Shown piece after piece: positions 55,864 through 64,000 of a DNA stretch of 64,000 bases. The position numbers and the translations under genes were made by a program. Numbering within the stretch: the stretch's first letter is position 1; every line of letters starts with the position of its first letter. The notes under the pieces were generated by a model, which was not told the origin of the DNA, made no database searches, and saw only the letters and a program-made list of their open reading frames with translations. Source of the DNA: Physcia stellaris. Lineage: Eukaryota; Ascomycota; Lecanoromycetes; Caliciales; Physciaceae. Where the stretch lies: NCBI GenBank assembly GCA_018902385.1, contig JABSSW010000006.1, positions 124,001 through 188,000 of the forward strand, written 5' to 3'.

Positions 55864-56846
55864 ATGTCCAAAAACCGCTTTCCAGAGCTTCATGTTCGTA
55901 TGGAAGACGACCCACCCTCTCTGCGCCATCGGATAGTCCATTTGGAAGTGCTGGTCCTCGGCTACCCCAGAACAGGAACATCTTGTAGGCTTTCCTGCAC
56001 GCCCAGTGGGTATGATGATCACTGACGCGAGCGTCCCCAGCAATACAGAAAGCATTGGAGCAGCTCGGCTACGGACCTTGCTACCACATGCGTGTTGCTA
56101 TGAACCAGTACCCACGAGATTGTACGATGTGGATGAAAGCTCTGGAGGCAAAATTCGATGGCAAGGGTAAGCTATTTGGAAGGAAGGAGTGGGATCAGTT
56201 GTTAGGCAGATACAGAGTAGGCAAGACACCTATTCCCAAAGAATGTCGCTTACATGGATAGTCTCTCTGTGATATGCCAGCTATCGTTTTTGCTACAGAC
56301 CTTATCCTCGCCTACCCGGAGGCGAAAATAATACTCACGAATCGAGATCCAGACTCTTGGCATGCATCTATGTCGCGCACAGTTCTCCAATCCAATCTCT
56401 ACTGGCTGCACAGGGTTCTCCAACATCTCGACTGGGCCACCGGCCTTGTCCACCCCATGCGTCGCAAGGCGTGGAGGTGCATGTTCGGCGACAACTTCGA
56501 AGCCAACGGCCGAGATGCCATGAGAAGGCACTACGAGGATGTGCGAGCTTGCGCCAAGGCCCAGGGACGTGAAGTCTTGGAACTGCAGCTAGGCGATGGA
56601 TGGCAGAAACTGTGCGCATTTCTGGAGGTTCCGGTGCCAGAACAGGATTATCCGGTGGAAAATGATGGTGGGAATTTCATCCCGAAGATGAAGGAAAGAG
56701 CGCGGTTGAGGATGCGGGCTGTGGCGTTGAGGTGGCTGAAGGGAGTCTTGATGGCAGCGGTATCAACTTTTGCGGGAGCACTTTTGGTTCGAAGCATTTT
56801 CGGGTCGGAAGAATCGTTGTCCCTCCGGACTCGAGATCTGTGTTGA
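55864..56846 (+). CDS. sulfotransferase-fold (Sulfotransfer_4) protein with C-terminal membrane anchor
   Basis: Exon 1 (MSKNRFPELHVRMEDD...) contains the PAPS-loop-like motif VLGYPRTGTS. An intron of about 70 bp ends before IQKALEQLGYGPCYHMR. Next comes CTMWMKALEAKFDGKGK and KEWDQLLGRYR, then a second intron ending near 56261. The last exon has CDMPAIVFATDLILAYPEAK, ILTNRDPDSWHASM, LHRVLQHLDWATG, and GDGWQKLCAFLEVPVP. A hydrophobic helix (LKGVLMAAVSTFAGALL) near the end predicts a tail anchor. This family is often called P-loop NTPase or NAD-epimerase-like in fungi. The real substrate is not known. Length, about 290 aa, is normal. The frame is intact with these introns. Confidence 0.85.
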
Positions 56847-56935
56847 TCATACCGTTGATCTGATCACTTGAGATTCCATCCAGCCCAGACATGACCAATT
56901 GATACATCTCGAGGCAGTGAATAAGCAGAATCTAC

Positions 56936-57032
56936 TCATGGGTCTCTAAGGGGTTAAACACAACATAGTTGGCATAACCGTGGGCTGAAGGCGCCACCGA
57001 AACTATCGTGCCTCGTCTTTCGGCCTACGGTT
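56936..57032 (+). repeat. fold-back repeat, copy A (97 bp)
   Basis: Starts TCATGGGTCTCTAAGGGG and ends CTTTCGGCCTACGGTTA. It contains AACCGTGGGCTGAAGG, which is complementary to CTTTCGGCCTACGGTT and so could form a hairpin of about 15 bp. Copy B, longer, lies at 58686-58889 in the same orientation. Sequence next to copy A (57090-57265) is AT-rich. Confidence 0.7.
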
Positions 57033-57523
57033 ACTTGATCTTCAATCCTCGATCTCAAAACGCATGCGGGTTCTTGTCGTTTCTATTTTCAAATTACTTC
57101 GCAATAGCAATTTCCTTCTTTTTCAAAGCGATATAACTCGACAATAACAGAATTTCAAGTTACATGGTACACAATAGTTGATAATGTTATCGATATCAAC
57201 ATAATTGCAAAATTCGAAAACAAGTGAGATCGTTGTACGGATAGTAGATTCAAAAAATTCGATGTAAAATGTCGCGTGTCCGAAAAGAAAAGTGCCAAGA
57301 AAGTTGCGTGCGTTTCTTGATCGGATTTAGCGGACTTCTAAGACTTGGCAAGTGCAACTATTGCCTTCATCTCATAGGATTCACTGGCTTTGAACGTTAT
57401 GACCTTCATCAAGACTGCTATGCAAAGCAGTGCTCAATCCATAGGAACGTAAGTACGCTACTTCATCTCCGTAATGGAAAATTCCCACCCCAACTGTACA
57501 TTTGCAATCTCTCGCCTGCCACC

Positions 57524-58261
57524 ATGAGCCCGGCGAAGGAGCACCCACAGCGACGTCAACCAAGTCTGTCACAGGACATCGGCTTTGTGCACACCACACC
57601 AAGCATGGCTCGGACATCTGTCGAGCTTAGCCGTCCTCTTTCGCCAGCGTCGGAACCCCATCATGCTTCACTCTCTTTCCCAAAATCCGAAGGGAAGCCT
57701 GCAACAGCTACCCCGAGCGACTCACCGACTTCTGGCTTCCCAGGTTATAACTCAGAGGAAGCCTACGTGGATGCCAAGGTCAAGCATTCTGATTGGGTCT
57801 ACGAGCACGTTCTTCAGCACATGGATTGGTGAGTGAAATTTGTCTGACCTGGGGCGACCTGCATGGACAAGTGCTGTCCATGCAATCCTTCAAGATATCC
57901 AGAAAGGATGCTAAAATTCAAGCTTGCTAGGGATGCCCAGATTGCCGGCCCGCCACCAAAGCCCTTCAGTCCTCGCTATTTTCTTCAACCAACAATAGGG
58001 CCACGATATGAGCCAGACGATCTCGGTCCGTCTAGAGACGCAACTTTCTGCCTTGACGATGGAAGCTTTGCTCCCTCGACTGCCGTACACATACCAAGCG
58101 AGGAATGGTTCAAAAAGCTGGAAACGTGGGCGGAGGATCAAGGCGAATTCGGGAGATTGTGTCCTGATATATTCTGGGTCCATGGGGAGAGGGTTCTGGG
58201 CGAGACCTTGATGGTTGATGATCGAGAGGAGTGGGAAATCTATGCCCAACAATCGACGTAA
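57524..58261 (+). CDS. protein of unknown function between two fold-back repeats
   Basis: The ATG at 57524 sits in a good context (GCCACCATGAG). Exon 1 encodes a Ser/Pro-rich N-terminus and a folded end (YNSEEAYVDAKVKHSDWVYE). An intron starts with GTGAGT at 57831 and ends at the AG before 57908, giving ...MDWMLKFKLARDAQIAG. Exon 2 goes on with PRYFLQPTIGPRYEPDDLGP and WFKKLETWAEDQGEFGRLCP to the stop at 58261. About 220 aa, acidic, no signal peptide or membrane segment. I do not recognise the family. The frame is open further upstream to 57269, but the ATG chosen has the better context. Confidence 0.6.
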
Positions 58262-58685
58262 ACAGACGCTGGTTGTTCGTGTTGCAAGCGCGTTTGATGC
58301 TGCCAAAGTTCTCGGTAACGACATCTCTCCCCGGGCTCGCCTTCGTAATTTCCAGCCCTCTAGCGCATCATCCGAGATCAAATAGTGAAGCGAAGGTGAG
58401 TCCGCCCTGTGCTGTTTCCTTGTTCGGCCACTGATGTATTGGGAAACGCATACAGATCGCTGTTAGCTTTGGAACGACCAGTACACTTGCCTTCGCAATC
58501 TTCTACAGCAGTTCGAGGATATCTCACTCGCTTCTCCGATAGTATTGTTTTCCTCTGTTCTTCATCATTCTCTTTCCCTCGGGATCGGACTCGAGTACAT
58601 CCCAGCTGAACAAGGGCCGCACGGCTACTTTCAGTTTGAGACTAGTAGATACCGGTATCTGAGGCAGTAATTTAATAGTTGCTAG
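58262..58685. other. intergenic, nothing recognised
   Basis: About 420 bp with short ORFs only, between the unknown gene and repeat copy B. Confidence 0.35.
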
Positions 58686-58889
58686 TCATGGGTCTCTGAG
58701 GGGCGACCACAACATCGGTGCTTGTCCAAAAAGCAACGAACGAACATTTGCTGGGGCTGGAGCCTCGTGTAAACATGAAACGAGCGTCCGCCGGGGCTGA
58801 AGCCCCTTCGGCGTCGACATAACCGTGGGCCGAAAGCGCGGCGCCACCAAAACCAAACCCATCGCGCTCGCCCTTCGGCCTACGGTTAG
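58686..58889 (+). repeat. fold-back repeat, copy B (204 bp)
   Basis: Begins TCATGGGTCTCTGAGGGG like copy A and ends CCTTCGGCCTACGGTTA. The inner hairpin AACCGTGGGCCGAAAG / CCTTCGGCCTACGGTT is nearly perfect. Compared with copy A it holds about 100 bp extra, which itself is two related units of about 30 bp built on GGGGCTGGAGCC and GGGGCTGAAGCC. Probably a non-autonomous (MITE-like) or other dispersed repeat; its family is unknown. Confidence 0.7.
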
Positions 58890-59447
58890 TAAGGTATTTA
58901 CAAATGCAAAGTGATATTTAGGGAAGGCCGAAGCTATGTTGTACTGGAGCCTTGCTCGTGCAAGCTCATGCCCCAACGTAATGGCAGTCCGACAAGACAC
59001 TTGATGTTTGTCTATGAAGATCTTCAAATAAACTCGCTACACTCGCCATTGCAAAATCACTCAACGGTTAAGAGTATCTAAATAGCGATTACGCAGCATT
59101 CACTGGGCACATTGGACATTCCTCCGATGATTCAAAGGCATGGCCAAGCAGCAAGTCGCAAAGTACCAGCCTGAAACGCATTGCTGCCAGTCGCTTAACC
59201 AGCTCGTGTGAATGGTCAAGGGAGGCTGCATGAAAGTGGTGAAGATATGATTGGTACCGACAACAGAATAATGCATGCCCAACGGCGGGGCGATGCATGC
59301 GGCTCAGCAAGGCTGCTTTCACCTCCGACCTCGAACACAGCAGTAACTACAATTCATAAGAACGACTTCTCTTCAGCTAGCATGAGCTACGGTATTGACG
59401 CAGACGGATATTGCGCGTACATCCGGTGAACACTCCGCGACTGCACC
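58890..59447. other. intergenic, nothing recognised
   Basis: About 560 bp. Short ORFs only. Promoter of the next gene is expected at its right end. Confidence 0.35.
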
Positions 59448-60411
59448 ATGAGCATGCCAACAGACGTCAAAGCCGGCAGTATCCTGTTCCTCCCCCCAAA
59501 TTCTCGTCGCCTTTACTCTGACGTCGTTGCATCCGATACCGAGACCATAGCGGATGGTCTCTACAACCACCCAGTCCTGATCTTCGCCGTCAGTCGTGAC
59601 AGGACTCGAGTATTAGCTCTGATTGTATGTCAATCATCCCCCTATACACTTCACTTCCCCATTCATCATGAATTGTACCACTAACCCCCCACAGCTCACA
59701 ACCTTCGGCGATACCCCCATCGCCACCAGATTCCCCGACCCCGATCCGCCACGCTCCAACGCTTACGTTCAGCGGATCCGCAGTGTCCACCTGCCGATCT
59801 ACCCAGCCTCCCACCCGGACGTAGACACCCCCCTCTACCTCGCCAACAACCTTTTCTTAAAGCGCAACTCCTATATCAAAATCGAAAAACCCGTAATCCT
59901 CGAAACCCGCCTTCTGCAACAACTGCATGTGGGCCCACGGCGCTTGCGAACCCATTCATTCAAGGAACTCCAGAAGCGGGTGCAATTCACGATTCCGGAA
60001 GGATTCTCTGTCGCCAACACGACGGTGTCGCCTGTTATTAACCCTGTTCGGACGCAGTACCCAGCCCGTTTGTACGAACGATCTGTCGCCGCGGACCTCA
60101 TCCGGGATTCCGCCCTGCTTCTGCAGAATGGTGTCGTGCAAGCGGAGACGCGGATGCCGTACCATGGTCGCATGTACGGGACAGTCAGTCACCATTCCGT
60201 GACACGGGGGCCGGTCGTTGGGCCCTCCTATGTACCTCCGGTTCCGTATAACACTACCGCAGCAGCTGTGTATCGGGCTCCGGGACACCAGGCTGAGGAG
60301 CAAGGAGGAAGAGATCCGAAAGAGGGTAGATCTACGGTGTGCCGAAATTTGGTTATGGCTGTTGGCTTGTTTACGGTCATCTGCGTCATATGGAATAAAT
60401 GGACGCATTGA
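59448..60411 (+). CDS. uncharacterised fungal protein with PemK-like barrel appearance and C-terminal membrane helix
   Basis: The ATG at 59448 has a good context (GCACCATGA). Exon 1 reads KAGSILFLPPNSRRLY ... DGLYNHPVLIFAVSRDRTRV. An intron from about 59624 ends with CCCCCACAG before 59695. Exon 2 goes on LTTFGDTPIATRFPDP, VHLPIYPASHPD, LFLKRNSYIKIEKPV. The pattern (GxxxFLP, NHPV-hydrophobic, LITSF-like, HPD, SYIKI) is that of a common fungal family with an SH3/PemK-like barrel look. A long basic region and a Pro/Tyr part follow, then a final helix LVMAVGLFTVICVIW before NKWTH, suggesting a tail anchor. Function is unknown. The fold idea is from pattern memory only. Confidence 0.65.
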
Positions 60412-62836
60412 AGAATGTACTTGAAATTTGATTGGATGGTTAAGAGGGTTTTGGTTTGATAATGGGGATTATGGCGCTGATATCGAAACTTACTGGATTT
60501 ATTGCACGATTGGGTTGAGATCTGGATCGTGAGATTGGCATATAGCGAAGGGGAGTCACGGGTTGGTCTTTGGATGAGTTACGCGGTATCTATCACAGTT
60601 TTAACGATTTATGATGGCATATCGAGGAATGGAATTAATACTGTTGGATATTAAAACAGTTCCTACTATCATTTTGGTTGGTGAGGGTTGTTTCAAGGTG
60701 TCTCTTAAAACGCCTATTCTTTGCTTATTGGAGATATCAGTCCTTTGGTTATGATCCTTATTCTTTATCTGTGGATGTGAGTCACGGAGATCAAAACATG
60801 TGAAAATTCAAGTAGCACAACTGTAAGTGAAAAACACGATAAAAATAAACCACCTTTTATATCTGCCCCTGCCCCTATCAACATCATCATCATCCCTAAT
60901 CATCTCAAAGCCTCTCATCCGAATCCACGCTAAAAACTCTACGCTCTTTCCGCATCTCTCATCCCTTCGTTCTGTACTTCCCCACAAAATCCCCGAAAGC
61001 ACTAAAACGAAAGAAAGAAAAAGGAAACAGCTTTTCACGTCAAAAATACGTCCCACTCCGCTTCTAGACTATTGACTCTTTCGCTCTCCACCTATAAGCT
61101 TTCCCAAGCATAAATAATGTCATCGACATAATAGACACATTTAAGCCCTTCTATTTCCATTCCCTTCCTTCGATTCGCCAAGAAAAAATCGATCTCGGAA
61201 TCACGCTATTGCTATCGAGTATCTCATTTTTGCGCCTGAGGGGCTTGTATTGAGATCCCTCACACACCTTTTTAGGATAGGAATAGATAGAGGGTCTGGG
61301 GTTCGTGGTTTCCCTCCTGCTGTCCAAAAGAGTAGAAAGGGAAGTGTAGACTTTGAGCGAGTTGGGATTTTCTCAGTCCTCTTGAAAGGGGGGGTGGGGG
61401 GCGGGGGGGAGAAGGACGGAATACGAAGAAATAGAGCTTTTCCGATATTTGGTGTTGTCTGCAGGCTCATTGTATACTCCTTCCGTGCCTTGTAATTGGA
61501 AACGCTGGATGCTTCGAAACAGCTTCATGGAAACAGCTTCATGAAACGAACCAACCAAACCAAACCAGACCAATCAACCCGGGAATTCCCCCATCATCAA
61601 TCAGCTAACCTCACATTTGAGCCTTACTACGAAAATCTGACACCTACCTAGATTGCTATCAACGCCGCGTTGGAATCTAGACGGCGTGACTGCATGATTC
61701 ATCTCCTTTCCTGATCTTCCATCATGCTCCAACTAGCCTGCGCACCGCCGAACCGCGCAGGTGAGTCACTGGCAATACCGGGCCATACCGCTCGGATGAA
61801 TCGCTGGCGGTGTACAGCATGCAACGCCTATCAAGAGTCAGATCCGTGACCGACAACTTCGGCAGTGCCTGACATCAGCAACTAGCAAAGCATGGACGGA
61901 CTAGAGTGCAGTACGGTCGTGGTTGAATGACCTCGGCACTATCACTGCAAAGAAGCTGGATACAGAACTCTGAGGTTACCGATTGAAAGTTTCGAGGGAT
62001 CGATTGTTGACTGGACAGTAGCTTCAGATCCTTGAGAAAAGAATACGGACGAGGTAGGATCGTCGTGTTAATCGAGACTCGGCCCTGAACCTCGAAGCTG
62101 AGCGGTGAAAGCGCAGCGAGTGCAGCAGCAAAGAGATGACTTAACGCTCACTGAATTCTGCCGGGGATGAAGTGAAGTAGGGATCAAGGTGGTTAAGTCC
62201 GTTTCAGGACCTGTTTTCGAAAGCGGGATACCCCAGCTTGCTTGCCCTAGACTCTTTCGTTCTGGTAGGCTGTGGGAGGATCACAGCTGTATGGCCAGGC
62301 ACGGTGCTCTTGATCTGCGCGTGCAAGCGTGTCGAGAAGTATTTTCTCATTGTCGAAATACCCCTATGTGAGACTTCTAGGGCTGGGAGATATCCCACGC
62401 ATCGGCTGCTGAGATATGAGCGGTTGCAGCCTGGCATGCAAATTTCGCTCTGGCGTCATGTAACTCAATTTGCTAAAGAAAGCGTCTCAAATGTCGGTTT
62501 TCAACATGTACAACGGATCTCCTGCAGATATGCCGTCCCCAGATCGCGTAGTATGACATGAAGAAAGCAAGAAGAGCCGCCCAGATCACAGAACCCCAAT
62601 CCATCTAGCTTGGCATTGGACTTGGGGCAGCGGGGGAGAATTAGAATCAGACAGCGTAACGGAGAGGAAACACAATGCAATGACATTAATGACCTCTTGA
62701 CGGTAAATATCATCGTATGGGCTCCATGATGTGATCGTGAGCTCCTTTATGGGTTTACATATATGAAAATTCAACCCTCGGGGCACTTTTTCACATATTC
62801 GCATATGGGCCCATAAGCAGGGGTCCACTTATGGGC
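60412..62836. other. intergenic, about 2.4 kb, no gene recognised
   Basis: Only short unconvincing ORFs. It holds AT-rich stretches near 60.6 and 60.9 kb and a G-run cluster at 61388-61409 (G7, G6 and G7 split by single T and C). Confidence 0.4.
61388..61409 (+). other. dense G-run cluster, G-quadruplex type
   Basis: Twenty G in 22 bases, interrupted once by T and once by C. It meets a G4 pattern. The exact run lengths are doubtful given the homopolymer problems seen elsewhere in the window. Confidence 0.45.
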
Positions 62837-63499
62837 TCATATGGACCTCGAAAAGCGGTATCTGAATACCCTTATTAATGGCGTTACCAGCTCTGCATAG
62901 GGTGAATCGAGAGGCTGGAAGCGAGTCAGCGCAGAGTCTCGTTGGCAGCAGTAATGTACTCGTACAGGAGTATCCTCCCTCACGCCAACCGTTCTGTTAG
63001 ACATCAAGACCAAATCATATTCTTGCTCGGCCTCAGCTCCGACCACCGAATAAAGGATGCTTAACCACCTCATCGTCATCGACAAAGATTTTCCTATCCC
63101 CACTAGTCTCAACAACGACCTCAGGACAGTACAGCCAGCTATAATCCAAGCCTCGATTCTGCGCTTGGTATCCATATTGGCGATCTGCCCAGAGACACCA
63201 AAAAACGTGATATGGTAGCCGTAGTACTCGACGGCGTTAATGAACCTCCTTGCAGCAACAACCTGGAACGCGAGTCTCAGCAGCTCTCGGACGAATTCGC
63301 TGATTTTCAGGGAGGAATCGATGGCGAATGTAGCATCTAGAAGGGCTTTGCTGATTTGGTGCGTTTCGGTGGCTAGCTTGGAGATGTAGGGCTGTGACTG
63401 AGGATAGGAACCGCTTTGAGAGTTGCCGCGGCTTGCTTCGATGGTGGGATTGGATGGAGTACCCGCTTGCTGAGAATCTGGGCCCGTTGATGAATTCAT
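62837..63499 (-). CDS. uncharacterised protein, 220 aa
   Basis: A single open frame from the ATG at 63499 (MNSSTGPDSQQAGTPSNP) to the stop at 62837. The N-terminal 40 residues are Ser/Gln/Pro-rich and probably disordered. Then comes a helical part (YISKLATETHQISKALLDAT), a hydrophobic segment with basic residues (LLRLAFQVVAARRFINAVEYYGYHI, quoted in part) and another (AWIIAGCTVLRSLLRLVGIG) that could touch membranes. I know no family for it. The length and ordered composition favour a real gene. A missed intron near the C-terminus is possible. Confidence 0.5.
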   Translation of the reverse strand: MNSSTGPDSQQAGTPSNPTIEASRGNSQSGSYPQSQPYISKLATETHQISKALLDATFAIDSSLKISEFVRELLRLAFQVVAARRFINAVEYYGYHITFFGVSGQIANMDTKRRIEAWIIAGCTVLRSLLRLVGIGKSLSMTMRWLSILYSVVGAEAEQEYDLVLMSNRTVGVREDTPVRVHYCCQRDSALTRFQPLDSPYAELVTPLIRVFRYRFSRSI

Positions 63500-64000
63500 T
63501 GCAATGACTGCGGCGGTAGTGGGATTTTTGGATGGTTGAGGCTGAAGTTTGGCACTTTTAGGATGCTAGGGTGTAGTATCAAGGACGAGGAAGCAGAAAA
63601 TTGCGTGGTGCACAGTTCTTTCGTACTGATTTGTAAGGTGAAGGAATGATCCAGGAGCATCAGGCGAGATGCTTAGTGGTTTAGGGCGACTTCGTCTTTG
63701 TTACCCGTTTGAAGGATCTGCAGATACAAGGGCCTATTTGGAGAATTGAGAAAGAATACGAAGTAAGAGTCAGTTTAGTCTCCTGTCTTTAGCCGTGGTG
63801 GCGTGAGGCCAGCAATGCTGTTCGCCGATAGCTAGATCTGAGCGCTGTTGTTGGACCTTGGTCAATCTGTCTCTAAACGCTTTTGTAAGGGTCTCCAGAT
63901 CCCAGCATGCTGATTGAATGTGGTTCATAATCACGAAAAGCGTGAGCATGGTTGAGAAGCTGTGATCTGCCCATGGTGACCGGTGATTATCGGTAATTTC
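63500..64000. other. intergenic to window end, nothing recognised
   Basis: Upstream region of the preceding minus-strand gene. No ORF or motif of note. Confidence 0.35.

Noticed and set aside
57090-57265. Second hypermutated tract next to repeat copy A
   Set aside because: AT-rich, but CpT, CpC and GpG are still present, so the CpY signature is not clear.

Overview
This window is genomic DNA of a filamentous ascomycete (Pezizomycotina; class not determined). The signs are genes broken by short GT-AG introns (about 45-110 bp), a reducing polyketide synthase, Pth11/SAT4-type rhodopsin-like and DHA-type MFS proteins, fungal-only membrane families, and a block hypermutated in a RIP-like way. Coding DNA is near 50% GC. 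One block at about 27.5-30.3 kb is very AT-rich.

Layout. 0-2.2 kb: end of a secreted protein gene and a tRNA-Gly(GCC). 2.4-19 kb: a secondary-metabolism-like region. A highly reducing PKS (KS-AT-DH-MT-ER-KR-ACP, about 2563 aa) is divergent from a DHA-type MFS transporter across a 1.5 kb intergenic region rich in AGGAT/ATCCT motifs. A rhodopsin-like membrane protein and a LIP-family lipase follow. 19-27 kb: gene-poor, with one 84-aa protein, a serine-rich unknown protein, a two-exon small secreted protein, and a decayed tandem array whose units look like exon plus intron. 27.4-30.4 kb: a dead piggyBac transposon with TTAA ends. 30.5-45 kb: mostly housekeeping genes, namely MCM5 with an MCB-type promoter, dephospho-CoA kinase, a secreted unknown, a large protein with a Helo/STAND-like N-terminus, the CFIm25/NUDT21 cleavage factor, a tightly linked 3-exon unknown gene, and a phosphatidylserine-decarboxylase-like enzyme with an N-myristoylation motif. 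47-64 kb: a WW-domain/Gly-rich protein, a 14-TM MFS transporter, a large fungal membrane protein, a sulfotransferase-fold protein, two fold-back repeats around an unknown gene, and two further unknown proteins.

Two cross-cutting observations matter most. (1) The piggyBac interior has lost nearly all CpC and most CpT (GpG and ApG on the other strand) but keeps CpA and CpG. This is the opposite of canonical CpA-targeted RIP, and TpA/ApT-based RIP indices would miss it. (2) At least six unrelated genes, including the essential-type genes CFIm25 and dephospho-CoA kinase, each show a reading-frame break equivalent to one missing base, nearly always in a short homopolymer. This points to consensus errors in the assembly rather than to many pseudogenes, and gene models should be read with that in mind.

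Functional links: the PKS and its divergent MFS probably form a small biosynthesis/export unit. No dedicated transcription factor lies in the window. The remaining genes do not form an evident pathway.
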